A stretch of 64,000 bases of DNA, taken from contig CATNEN010000002.1 of assembly GCA_950097015.1 (NCBI GenBank), positions 372,001-436,000 of the forward strand, in the 5' to 3' direction. Shown piece after piece: positions 11,796-23,026 of the stretch (position 1 is its first letter; every line of letters starts with the position of its first letter). The DNA is from Macrostomum hystrix. Lineage: Eukaryota; Platyhelminthes; Macrostomidae. Made by a program: the position numbers and the translations under genes. Under the pieces are notes generated by a model. The model saw nothing but the letters and a program-made list of their open reading frames with translations, had not been told where the DNA came from and made no database searches.

Positions 11796-13189
11796 TTCTT
11801 TATGAAGCTAACAGTGTCAAACTGAGCTATCATTTAACCAACATTATAAAGATTAGACTGCAAGCCTAACTACTATTAAAAGTTATGTATGTAGTAGAGC
11901 TCTTTCTTATAAAGTAAATTACTTATTTTTTCCACTGCAATATGCTAATAAATATTAATCAAAGTGGGGCAGGCCCATTTTTTTTGTATAAATCCAAAAC
12001 TAAATTGGCACCAAAAATATTTTATTTTCTATTTTTTCTTTATTTATTTTTTTTAATATTTATTTTTTATTTATCCACAAAATATACATAAAGTTAGTCT
12101 GCAGCAGCATAAATCACATTGCCATTATAATTTCCAGGACAGTTTCATGATAAATGTGTTATAAAAATGTTTAAAACATTAAATTTCTATCAGCGCTAGG
12201 TCGAAGCAACCAAATAAGATAAACCATAGTAATGACAATAAGTAAACATTGCTTTATATGAATATTAGTTTCATCAGGACAAACTTAACTACGTAACATA
12301 ATAGAAAAAACGACATTAGAAAACTAAACGTTTCAATAGAAGAAAACTAAGTAAAACGGAAAAAGGTTTTTCAAAATATTCTCGATGGGGACGAATAGTT
12401 AATTACGTTGCTTTTGCCTTTTACTAGTTCCGACAATGTCTGAAGACAGCTAATCAACTTCAAGTAGGCCTAGTACAATCATTCGGAGAAATTAAAAACA
12501 ATTCATTTTAAGAAACCATAACAACATGGCACATTTTTTAAAGATTTTTAAGCTTAAAAAGTTTTTTTAACAAGTTAAGATCTACATCATACTCAAGATG
12601 TGTTTTTTACATAATGCAAAAAGTATTTTCTTAGGTTTTGCTTTATTTGTTTATTTTGTTCAATCAAAAGCTTTTTAAGTTCCCTCTTGCACTCGTTTAA
12701 AATAATAGGCTACCTGTTGTTCGCGTGTGCTGTGTACTGTCCAGTGTTTAAAAATTGGTTTCATTATTCTAGTGACGTACGCACTAGTAAGAACTACTTT
12801 GACGTACTAGTACGTACGTCACAGTAAAATTCTCGCAATCTTTATTGGCCAAACACGCGTGTTGCCTGAGCCAATCTAGGACGACGAATACCAGCTATTC
12901 TAGATAAAAGACTTCCCTGATATCACACTAGGCCTAGTTCTTTTATTTTGATACGTTCACTTCAGACAGGTTTAGAAAACTTAAAATTTTTGTGAAATGA
13001 CCCTTCGTTACCATTGCCCTAATCAAAGCCATTGGCATTAATGTATTTTACAGTGCCATACTCCCAGCACCTTTAGTCTTCCAAATTCCTATAAATATAC
13101 ATTTTAGACTCAACCTACAACTTTCAAAGATAAATACAGAGTGTTGTGAATATAGTTCGTACAAAATTACTTGTTTTATAAAGCACATG
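11796..13189. other. AT-rich intergenic stretch
   Basis: No gene or long repeat seen. An imperfect hairpin built on GTGACGTACG/CGTACGTCAC sits at about 12770-12822. The rest is T-rich low-complexity DNA. Confidence 0.6.
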
Positions 13190-13197
13190 TAATAAAT

Positions 13198-13669
13198 GGT
13201 CCCAGGTCATTTCGGTGACAAGACATTTCGGTGACAGTCATTTTGGTGACAGAATTGGTCAGTTCGGTGACAACTATTTTTGTACCTAAATATGCTGAGA
13301 AAACAGCCTTCCACGATCCAGCAGCTGCTTAAAGCCTACACTTGCCTTGTCAATCCAAAACTTGAAAAATGATTATTATACACATTTAATTAGCAACGAA
13401 TAACTATTGAAACTATTGACTACTCATTAAATAATTTAATAATTTAACTCATTTAAAGTAAAACCCAGACTTAATCAGAGCGATGCAGCTTCTTATTAGT
13501 ACTTATAGCATTGTTTAATTAATACTTTATAAGTGTGCATAGTTAAAATGGAAGGCTGTTTTTTAGCATATTTAGGTGCAAAAATAGTTGTCACCAATTT
13601 GACTAGGCCTAATTATGTCACCGAAATGACTGTCACCGAAATGTCTTGTCACCGAAATGACCTGGGACC
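13198..13669. mobile_element. 472-bp TIR element with 8-bp target-site duplication
   Basis: The termini GGTCCCAGGTCATTTCGG and their inverse are exact. The inverted arms extend about 115 bp with small differences and each contains several direct copies of a TTTCGGTGACA motif. Perfect 8-bp duplications TAATAAAT flank it (13190-13197 and 13670-13677). There is no ORF. The superfamily is unclear: 8-bp TSDs fit hAT, P or Merlin, but the GGTCCC ends do not match usual hAT ends. Confidence 0.8.
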
Positions 13670-13677
13670 TAATAAAT

Positions 13678-14748
13678 AGTACTGTAGTTCATAAATTAAT
13701 TTTATCATTTTCTACTTAGTTGAATTTGTACTTTTATACCTTTTTATGTGTTGCTATTATTATGTCCTTATTTAAAATTTCTGTCAGCAAGTCTTTGAGA
13801 ATATGCTATATAAGCAAGCTAACATTCTTGCTAGCTGGTATAGGACCCAAGTTCTAAGTGAGAAAGGGACTTTTTCTAAGAAATTATTTTCCACAAAAAT
13901 AAATATGCCACATTGTTTGAATGCAACACTTGTTTTAATGCCCCACTTTTGTTTTAATACACTGATGCACTCATAAAAGTTTTACTGAAGTGGAGAAACT
14001 TGAGGAGGGACGCGAAGAACAGGTATAAATAAACATGTGAGAGGGAGTAAAAAGTCAATGTTTTTGTCTTGTGAGAACAACGATCAGAATAAGAAATTTT
14101 TAAAGAGTGTATAACATTTGCCTTAAGGTTATTTCAAGAGACATTGAGAAAGAGAAGTGAATAATTAAAGTGAAAGGAGGGTTGTAACCCTAGATCCACT
14201 GGTAAGCCCAAGCAGGGACAACTAGATTACTATATACTGGGACTGTGCAGTGGCCTAGTGTGGAAAATAATGACTAGGCTGCTTCACAAATCAACTTTGA
14301 TCAGGGACAATAGATGATGAAAATTATTTTAGGCCACCACTGCCTCATTATATTTGGTGTATTTAGATAAAAAATACGAGGCAAAATGTTAATGCTTGCA
14401 AGGCAACACATCAAACACAATGAACATAGTCAAGTTGCTATAGTAGAATACAAAAAATAGTCGCTAACAAGTGTATATGTATAGATCACTTAAGACATTT
14501 GTGAAAATGCCATTACACTTGATTATTGAGACCATTAAATTTACATATGAAACTGGAGCACATTCGAGTAGTAATTGCATTTCACATTTCAGTGACATTC
14601 AATATTGCAGAAAATCATGGAGCAAAACCCATCCTCTGCTTCTTTACTTAAGTACCCAGGGTTTTAAAACTGCTTGACAAGGCCACTGAAGAAATTATTG
14701 GCCAGTACAGACTTCACAGGTGTACAAGAACAATTACACAAATTACTG
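13678..14748. other. Intergenic, nothing recognised
   Basis: AT-rich DNA with only short open frames that lack coding character. Confidence 0.55.
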
Positions 14749-15640
14749 TCATAAAAATGCTAGAAAGCTCGAATCATCTTGCTCAATCAACAATTTGGTA
14801 CTCAGCGCGGTGCTTGCTCCCCAGATGCCGCAGCCATGGTCGGCGATGGCACAGATGGTCGCTAGGAAGGCAGTGCAAAGGACATTCTGGGAGGTGCTGG
14901 CCTCCCTGCTCGCGAGGCTAGCCAGGGCTTGGCGGCGTTGGCTCATGCGCTTATGTACGTCAGCAGCATGGGCCGTTAAGTTGAGTTGGCCATTGAGACC
15001 CAAGCCAAGGAACCTAGGATTCGGGTTGAAGTTGAGAGGCTCATTGCCAAGCTGGAATGGGACCCGGACCTTCCCATTGACCTCATTCGGAGTGAGGGTA
15101 AATGTACAGTAGCAGCACTTGTTGATACTTAACTTGATCTTCCAGCGTGAGCACCAGGTGGTCATCGCATCCAGGACTGGTTGGAGGACCTCCCCACATC
15201 AGGGATGATTGTGTGGCCGGAAATGCCAAATCGTCCACGTAGAGGATTATCCCGCAGCTGGGAGATGCTTCGATAATGTCTGTGGCAACCAGGTGCTGAG
15301 CCATTTGAGCATCTCATTGTGGATGGCGTCAAGACCAGAGCTCTTGTCTGATTTTAGGCAACAGATGGCGGCGTGAAGTTCAGCCATGGAGAAAGAGACA
15401 GCGGTGGTTGCCGGGTTCTTGCGGGCAGTCTTAGCGACATCCCGGACAGGAGCATCCGTCTTGTGGCGGCGCACTCTAGCAATGGAGGCATAGTGCTGGG
15501 AAAAGGTGTCCGCCTTTTCTTTGTCAGTACGGGCTGGGCGAAGGTCCGACCCATCCTGCAGCCTGTTGAACCGGTTTTCATCAGCTAAGATGAGAATCCA
15601 GGCCAGTCTCGCGATGATTTCGCGAATTCGCATGTAGTGG
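14749..15640 (-). pseudogene. Degenerate non-LTR retrotransposon reverse-transcriptase fragment
   Basis: Three minus-strand open frames together resemble a LINE reverse transcriptase. The upstream frame has an EL..AI..LKSDKSSGLDAIHNEMLK segment typical of the RT finger region. A second frame has the YVDD catalytic motif (GIILYVDDLAF). A third has the CSRWKIKLSINKC thumb-like segment followed by the usual C-terminal RT region. The frames are shifted relative to each other, and most of the palm between the NEMLK segment and YVDD is missing. The copy is therefore internally deleted and frameshifted, and inactive. The clade is uncertain, possibly Jockey- or CR1-like. Confidence 0.75.
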
Positions 15641-16774
15641 CAAAACAAGTGAACTTCACTGAGTACAGTAACCGAAATAAGCATTACCGAATTCACACTT
15701 CATTGAAGCCATTTAAGTATTGCGTTTTTTAGCCTTTGAATCGGTCTTTGATTCAAATCTTATTGTAGCTAATAAAGAATAAATTTCTGTTGAGACTAGA
15801 AAATGTTTGTGCTAGATAGTGCAAGGCCAGAAACTATCAAAGTACATAAGTAGAGTTCCAGTCCCATTTATGATTTTACGATAGGTTAATGCCACCAAAT
15901 CCTCCCCTGACACTGACAGAAACTATGACTGCTCTGAAAACTATGAAGCTAATGCTAATGCTTGGCCAGACGTCAACTGGTGGGCTTTACGAACTCCGCC
16001 TGCTTATGTGTCCGTTGCACATGGGCAGCTGGTCCATGCGAACAAGACGAGGTAGCACTAGCTCTTAGTGAGGCATTGCAATCCACTGTAGACGAGTGTC
16101 TTCGTGGTGTTTTGAAGGGCAGTTGCAGGCCTCTTCCGTACAGTGTAGGCTACACACACGTACGCCTCGTGAACGGATTCTAAGCAGGTCCTCATCAAGA
16201 TCCAGTAGCTGCTGCCAGCGCTTCGCTACTAGGAAACCTGTGCATACACTAGATTTCCATTTTATGGGTGGCGATATTCAGTTAGCTCTCACAGCTGGCA
16301 CAACAGTGTTTTGAATCAATGATCATGGTTGGTCGATTCTATATTTTTAAGGCACTATCTGGTCGTGTTTTTGCTCGTAAATAAACGGCCTTCCACTTTA
16401 GGCTCGCTCACACTGCCATCAAATGAGGCAATGAGGCCAAATTTCGTGTGTTCACACGAAGCTTCCATTCTTATTTTGCAAATCGCATCTGCGTGTCATG
16501 CTATCTTTTTGATTTTTTTCAAATCAGTTAGTTGCTACTAAAAAACTTCTGTACAAAAGATCAGCAATTATTTGTGCCAGGCAAGAAACCATCGATATGC
16601 ATATGTAGAGCTCCAGTCCTATTTATAGTGCACCACAGGTCTAGGCCACCAAAAACCTCCACGGCCACTGACAGATAGCAATGACTGCTTTGACTTTTGT
16701 TTATCGATGTTTAACAGTTTTATTGTATTCAAGCATTGTTCTGCAGCCATTCCCTTGTCCTTTATTTTCAGCGC
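15641..16774. repeat. Upstream region of the zinc-finger gene with a diverged 150-bp duplication
   Basis: A segment at about 15800-15935 and another at about 16555-16700 align as direct diverged copies. Shared pieces include GAGTTCCAGTCC/GAGCTCCAGTCC, CCACCAAA, a CACTGACAGA segment and ATGACTGCT. Otherwise there is no supported gene. A polypyrimidine tract ending TTTATTTTCAG lies directly before the zinc-finger start codon, so an intron or trans-splice acceptor is likely. Confidence 0.4.
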
Positions 16775-17884
16775 ATGTCAGCTTTCGAAAGCTTCGCTCA
16801 GCAGTCAGCGAGCTGCCCCGTGTGCGGTGTGCGGTTCCGCTTGTCTCTACTGTCGGATTACCTGCAACACACAGAGACTCACGGACTGCAGCCTGGTGAA
16901 CCGGCTGTCATCAGCTCGGACAAGACGACATGCCAGAAAGATTCGTCTCGCAATGAACCGAAGTCGTCTTTGCGGGTGAAGCGACACAGGCGCGTTCGTT
17001 GCAGCAAGTTGTTGCAAAAAATGTCTTCGTTGCCAAGGCGCAATTGTGTTGACATCAATAAGAACACGTCTAAATGTGTATTTTCGCACCCGCAAGCTCA
17101 TTCTAGAGAAATTTATTTGGCAAGTAGTTTGGGGCAGACATCAAGTCAGTCGGACGTTCGCATTAACCGGTTAAAAAAGCTGTCAGCAAAGCCTCCAAAG
17201 CACAGGTGTACGCATTGCGGCAAGTTATTTCTCTCGAAGATTGATCTTCTCGCGCATGTTCAAATTCATCAAAGCCAGAATCCGTTTAAGTGTAATGTGT
17301 GCGAGCAGCGATTCAACACAAAATATCGTCTTACTTTGCATTTTCGAGTTCACACTGGCGACAAGCCGTTTGAGTGTTCCGTATGTAAGCGGTGCTTCTC
17401 TCGGTCCAGTAACCTGATACGGCATTACCGAATCCACACTGGAGAGAAGCCGTTCGAGTGTTCTGTGTGCAAGTGGTGCTTCTCCGTGTCAAATCACCTG
17501 AAGCAGCATTTCCGAATCCACACTGGCGAGAAGCCGTTCGAGTGTTCTGTGTGCAAGCGGTCCTTCTCTCAGTCCAGTCACCTGAAGCAGCATTTCCGAA
17601 TCCACACTGGAGAGAAGCCGTTCGAGTGTTCTGTGTGCAAGCGGTCCTTCTCTCGGTCCAGTCACCTGAAGCAGCATTTCCGAATCCACACTGGAGAGAA
17701 GCCGTTCGAGTGTTCTGTGTGCAAGCGGTCCTTCTCTCGGTCCAGTCACCTGAAGCAGCATTTCCGAATCCACACTGACGAGAAGCCGTTCGAGTGTTCT
17801 GTGTGCCTGCAGCGCTTCAGACGCAAAGGCCATCTGAACAGGCATTCACGAGTGCACACTGGCTCTCTGATTCCTGGTCTTTGA
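16775..17884 (+). CDS. C2H2 zinc-finger protein, nine fingers, single coding exon
   Basis: 369 aa. I chose the ATG at 16775 over the upstream in-frame ATG at 16736 because TTTATTTTCAG, a strong acceptor, lies 3 nt before it. One isolated C2H2 finger starts at Cys14 (CPVC...HTETH). After a basic, Ser-rich linker, eight tandem fingers run from about residue 145 to 361 with TGEKPFEC-type linkers. Fingers 5-7 are almost identical (CSVCKRSFS.SSHLKQHFRIH), which shows recent duplication or gene conversion. This is the architecture of a nuclear DNA-binding transcription regulator. No KRAB, BTB or SCAN domain is visible. The target and orthology cannot be judged from sequence alone. Confidence 0.9.
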   Translation: MSAFESFAQQSASCPVCGVRFRLSLLSDYLQHTETHGLQPGEPAVISSDKTTCQKDSSRNEPKSSLRVKRHRRVRCSKLLQKMSSLPRRNCVDINKNTSKCVFSHPQAHSREIYLASSLGQTSSQSDVRINRLKKLSAKPPKHRCTHCGKLFLSKIDLLAHVQIHQSQNPFKCNVCEQRFNTKYRLTLHFRVHTGDKPFECSVCKRCFSRSSNLIRHYRIHTGEKPFECSVCKWCFSVSNHLKQHFRIHTGEKPFECSVCKRSFSQSSHLKQHFRIHTGEKPFECSVCKRSFSRSSHLKQHFRIHTGEKPFECSVCKRSFSRSSHLKQHFRIHTDEKPFECSVCLQRFRRKGHLNRHSRVHTGSLIPGL

Positions 17885-18136
17885 AAAGCATCATAGAGTT
17901 ACGCTGGCTAGATGCAGTTGGAGTTCTATGTGTGCAATCAGTGCTTTTCGGCTCGACTTAACTAGAAAGTCACACCTAGAAAGTCAAAGCTTTCGAGAAG
18001 GTTTATCATTTATTGAAAACTTTTTATTTACCATCGCTTGTAATAATTTAACTCCAGTGAGGCAAATAACTTCATCCGTCTAAGGCGAGCACTTGCAGTA
18101 GGACTTGCTGAACGGTAACAATCTAGTTTCCGCTAC
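17885..18136. other. 3' flank of the zinc-finger gene
   Basis: Follows the zinc-finger stop codon. The segment after the stop still resembles finger-coding sequence (GTGTGCAATCAGTGCTTTTC near 17930) with stops, suggesting one eroded extra finger unit. Confidence 0.4.
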
Positions 18137-18395
18137 TCATCTGGAGATAAACACGAAATTCTGCTTCGAGCGTATCTCTGCAGTGTAGAAGTCACCAAGC
18201 AAAATGTAGGTGATCCGCCGGTCAGACAGTTGGTTGTCGCACATTTCAACGATTCGATGCAAATAATTTAATAGCGCTGATCTGGTTTCCGGTGTCAATG
18301 AGTGGGGGCAGGCAAGCCCTTTTTCACGTGTTGCATCGATTGAAGATGCTAGCAAACACAATAATTTGATGTTTTTATCCTGTACTGAATAAATA
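18137..18395 (-). CDS. Candidate C-terminal exon of an unrecognised gene
   Basis: The minus-strand open frame ends at 18137 and reads like real protein: LTPETRSALLNYLHRIVEM, then DRRITYILLGDFYTAEIRSK. It is mixed hydrophobic and charged without low complexity. A possible acceptor (ATTCAGTACAG) lies near 18385 on the minus strand. No upstream exon was found in the next 2 kb, so it may be the remnant of a gene or retrocopy. No family recognised. Confidence 0.3.
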
Positions 18396-19302
18396 AGTAG
18401 CATGAAAGTCACCATTTTTGCGATCGACAATCTTCTAGTTTTAAAATATTCTAAATCAAAACTGACAACCTTCTCATTGAAAACTTAAAGAGCAAGACTC
18501 ACACGCGTTGGCTGTATGCTTTGGTGCACTGATATTATCCATTTAGTTCAGGCCGCCATTTCTGATTTGTCTATTTCAGCTACCCTTCGTTGTTTGTTCA
18601 ACGGGTTACGAATACCTTAACCACTTGCAATGAAAAAAAACAGATTTCTCTAACATTTGAAGTTTTTCCTTTGCGTTTTTTGATATTCGTATATTCTTAT
18701 GTTCGATTGATATGGACAAAGCCACTTAATTTGTGTGACAGCTTATCAGCTTGACTAATGACCATTTACTGCAATTAGCAGCGACTGAGACAATGTTATA
18801 GTATTAATTTTTTTTGTTAGAACATTGCTGTTTACTGCTCGTATCCCTGTAATATTTGTAACATTTGTACGCATTTTCTTTGTACCTTTTTTTCTGCTGC
18901 CCGAGCTGTTGCTGATGACGCGTTCGGTAACTTATTTCTAAATCAGTATAAAAATAGGCTATAGCTTGGTGCTTTTTATTTAAACGTATGTCACTTTTAA
19001 ATAAAGTAATTAAAATATTGATGCTATGTACTTTGCTTCTATGATCCATATTTTACTTATCATTCGTACAGTTTGTCTACGTGTCTCAACTACTATTGAT
19101 TGAATGATTTTGACTAAAGCCTGAGCTCGAAACACAATGTGACCTCAATGATCATTAATATATGCGAGAGTCACTTTCGAGTTTTCGCTGTTAGCACCAG
19201 AGCTCGAACAACTATAAATTGTACTATACTCAATTTGTAATCGATATCGAGCATCAGCGCGTTTAAATAGACGCCCGCTTCGACTTTACAAATTAACGAG
19301 GG
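18396..19302. other. Intergenic, nothing recognised
   Basis: AT-rich sequence. Only short open frames without coding character. Confidence 0.5.
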
Positions 19303-19665
19303 CTGTTTTCCAAAAACATCCCGAATATAAAATGCAAGAGTTTCGCATATTTATCGAAATTCCGTGTTACAGAATTCGAGCTTCTATGAAAGTAAATCGT
19401 GAAAGCAAACGTATAAATTGTAACTATAGCTTATTGTTACTACATGTCAGTGTTACTTTGCAGGTCCTGTGATGTATGTCTAATTGTTAGTTTTGCAATT
19501 CTATAGTATTTGGACTTATATTTCAAGCCGCTGAAAGTATTCATTAATAGAAAATGACAATAATTTATAATAAATTATAATGTAACTGTAACACGGTAAC
19601 ATGTTATCGCAGGATAAATATGCGAAACTTTTGCATGTTATATTCGGGATGTTTTTGGAAAACAG
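19303..19665. mobile_element. TIR element of about 363 bp
   Basis: Inverted arms of 53 bp with two mismatches, starting CTGTTTTCCAAAAACATCCC (19303-19355 and 19613-19665). No clear target-site duplication and no ORF. MITE-like; superfamily unknown. Confidence 0.6.
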
Positions 19666-20682
19666 AGCTAGGTGTTTAAACATTCGAGTTACGAAAAGGC
19701 TGTCAATTTGAGTAGGTAAACTCAAATTCAGTCCAGCGGCAGTCAAAATTGTGGAAGTCAACAGCTGGTAACCCAGTATATACAATTTACTTAATATTGT
19801 AAATTGTATGCAGTTACTAGCTGCCAGTTAGCTAGCTTAGCTAGTAAGTATTATTACTAACAGCTAGTCATAAGCAATATCCGGTAGTTTAAGAATGGTT
19901 TGCGTTTGCTGTTGGAGTAAAATATTTCTGGCTGACTTCGCTGGGTGCATCAGCTAGAGTTTTAACCGGATTAAAAAATGCGATCGGAAATCCGTCATAT
20001 AAATTTTTTTTAAAACTATTTAACACAACCCACATTGGATTTCGCAGTATTTTTTGGTCTAGATGCACGATTAACGCGAAAAGTTTGCGTTGGGAGAAGT
20101 TTAGTTTAATAGAAAAGTCTATTGCCTACAATACAATAATACAATAAATACATGCAATGGCCACCGGCCACAAGTGGTCAGGAAAGGGGGACATTGTCAA
20201 AAAGCACGCTTAGCTGCGCAGTCTCTGATGAAGGTAGCGCCATTGATCTGATCAGGCGCCCTGGCGTCTTCTGTCAGACAGTCGACGAACCTCCGGGTCC
20301 GCGCCTGCCCCCGCCGGAACGGGCCGGCCCTGCTGCGTGTACAGAAGACCTACAAAATATGCCTATAAGGCATAGATCTAAGTGGTTCATTCATTAGCAT
20401 GACTAATGTCATATTACCATCAGCACACTATGTAGGGGGACCAGCACGAGAGACTTCGTTCTTGGAAAAAATTAAAGGCAGATTTTCACGAAAAAGGCAC
20501 TAGCGAGATTTATGTTTTTACGTTTTTTACAATAAAATGTTAATAATTTCTTTGGAAGCAGATCCAATGCTGCTCTTTTAACATGGCTTGCACAGCATGT
20601 TGCTTCAACGAATTTTAAAAAGCTTCATACATAAATCATGGATATTATTTTCTTTCCTGTTCGTTTATTTATTTACGTGGTG
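19666..20682. other. Intergenic, nothing recognised
   Basis: An AT-rich stretch with a GC-richer patch near 20150-20350, whose short open frame has no recognisable domain. Confidence 0.5.
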
Positions 20683-21760
20683 TATGTATGGGTTCCCCGA
20701 CAGACATTTTCCGACAGACATTTTTCACTTTAAGCGAAAATTAAAACAAAAACACGAACTCTCGAACCAGAGTGTATGTCCGACTCTGACGCCGAGCTAT
20801 GCTTTAAAAAATGTGCGGCACGAATAGTTTCGTCAATGATTTGCTACTGAAAAAAGTTTTAAAGTGTGTTCTGACGGCTTTTTCAGATCCTATTTCTGCC
20901 TCTGCTACACAATGGCATGGGTCAATTATTTCACCAGATACTGCTACAACTGCTTGACGCATGTCCCTGCTACACAATGACACCTCAGACACACAAATTA
21001 GTACGTCAAGTACTTTTTCAGATCTTCTCATTTAAAGTGTACTTTCTTTGCTTCTTTGCGGCTTTCGTCATACCATTGACATTAAACAAATGAGAGCTGT
21101 GACCGTATACTTGATCCATGTGACATCAAATTTTACACACATATTTACGTATGTCCCTGCTACACAATGACACCTCATACACACGAATTAGTCAAATACT
21201 TTTTCAGATATTCTCGCATATTCTCGCAAAGATCATCTCGCATTCGATTTCAATTCCCGTACCTGATGAAATTGTAGTCGAAGAGATATTTTTTAAAAGA
21301 GCAAGCATCAAAGCTATAAATTAAAAAATATCGGACAATATTTATACTTTATCAAAACCTCGTCTGAATGAAGCGTCTGGTTTGACGAAAGCCGCAAAGA
21401 AGCAGAGAAAGCACACTTTAAATGAGAATATCTGAAAAAGTACTTGACTAATTTGTGTGTCTGAGGTGTCATTGTGTAGCAGGGACATGCGTCAAGCAGT
21501 TGTAGTAGTATCTGGTGAAATAATTGACCCATGCCTATAGGTGAGGCAGAAATAGGATCATAAGAGATAAGACGCATCTGAAAAAGCCGTCAGAACACAC
21601 TTTAAAAGTTTCTTCAGTAGCAAATCATTGACGAAACTATTCGTCCCGCACATTTTTTAAGCATAGCTCGGCGTCAGAGTCGGACATACACTCTGGTTCG
21701 AGAGTTCGTGTTTTTGTTTTAATTTTCGCTTAAAGTGAAAAATCTGTCGGAACCCATACA
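20683..21760. mobile_element. 1.08-kb Mutator-like element with arms of about 370 bp
   Basis: Left arm about 20683-21060 and right arm about 21395-21760 are inverted copies with small indels, around a 330-bp loop. The ends read TGTATGGGTTCC. Perfect 9-bp direct repeats TACGTGGTG flank it (20674-20682 and 21761-21769). Very long TIRs plus a 9-bp TSD are typical of Mutator-like (MULE) non-autonomous elements. It has no transposase ORF. Arm segments such as CCCTGCTACACAATGACACC also recur inside the loop. Confidence 0.75.
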
Positions 21761-21769
21761 TACGTGGTG

Positions 21770-22287
21770 TCGAGTTTTTTTCGATGTTTTTATTTGTGAC
21801 TTATAGGCCTTCGGGAACCGATATGCATCAAAAGGTTCCGTAACGCCTAGCACCGAAAGGCACAGTCATCGAAAAGCACAGGCACCGAATTTTTTGTGTG
21901 GCTTTAGGTTGATATAGGCGCATGGCATGATCCTAAGTATTGTAGCATAGAACCATGTGGCATGGTATGGGGTAAACATTTCTTCATCAGCTTTTTATTA
22001 AAATGTACTTGTACACAAGTTGTACATAGATACATGAACAGTTAGGCCTATAGATCAGCCAATACAATAGTAAAGTCCAAGCAGTAGAGCATCAAATTAG
22101 GCCTAGTCTAGCTAGGGGGCCTTAACTAAAATATAGTCATATAGAATGTATATCTATTATCTTATCCATGAGGTCCATGCCAATGTAATAAGTTAGCTAG
22201 TAATTGTATAGGCCTAAGCTATTATACTTAATTACTAGGGCCTAGGGCCTAACTGTAGCAATATATATCTAATATATATTTAAATTA
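21770..22287. other. Intergenic, nothing recognised
   Basis: AT-rich spacer between two TIR elements. It contains many AGGCCTA motifs but no gene. Confidence 0.5.
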
Positions 22288-22691
22288 GGCAGTTGTTATT
22301 TGTCCGGTTAACCGGACAAATAGCCGTTTGATTATTTGTCCAGTTAATCGAGGTTGTAGGGGTTGTAGTGCTACCACGAGAACCTCTATCATTTGTAAGA
22401 TAAAATAATTAACAAGCTGCAAAAGGACAGTCATTCAGATTTGAAGTTTGTGTCTCAAATTATTTTCGCTTATCACAATATCAGCTAATTAAAAAAATTA
22501 AAACCTTTTCCAGAAATTCGGTTGTTTCAGGGACTAACTTAGTTCAAGGGTATAGTTTGGTCTTTGTGAGGTCAAGACTCAAGATGGCTATTAGCAGGGC
22601 AAGAGTGGTCTTTGGGAGGATCGTTGCTCCTGCTCATTGAAAGGGGAGAAATTAAGTCCTTGGGTGGTTAACTGGACAAATAACAACTACC
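22288..22691. mobile_element. 404-bp TIR element with 9-bp target-site duplication
   Basis: The termini GGCAGTTGTTATTTGTCC and inverse GGTAGTTGTTATTTGTCC form 26-bp TIRs ending in GGTTAACC. Perfect 9-bp duplications TTTAAATTA flank it (22279-22287 and 22692-22700). The left end also holds a subterminal palindrome (TTTGTCCGGTTAACCGGACA). GG-ends with a 9-bp TSD fit Merlin or MULE. No ORF. Confidence 0.75.
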
Positions 22692-22700
22692 TTTAAATTA

Positions 22701-23026
22701 TTAAATTGAAGTATTAAACTTAAATAGGCCTAGTGTTAGGCTTGTTTATAATGATTGAATTTTGGTTTTATAATACATTGTTATAAAAAGTATCTAATCA
22801 TGTTCTTAATGTGAGCAAGCATCTAGGATAAGGAAAAAACTTATAAGTGTTTTTCAAAATGTTCATATTAGGCTCCTAGAGGCTAGAGCATTCAAACATA
22901 TTAATTATAAGTAAGAGAACACCTAAAATCTTGTTACATGTTTTATTGTTATATTTTCTATATTAGAAGCATGGCAAAAAGCTCATGATTGAATAAAGTG
23001 GTTGTGGTTTAGTCGTTGGAAGTGAT
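22701..23026. other. Intergenic, nothing recognised
   Basis: AT-rich spacer between two TIR elements. Confidence 0.5.

Noticed and set aside
15083-15696. Active reverse transcriptase
   Set aside because: The YVDD motif is present, but the frames are shifted and the palm is mostly deleted.
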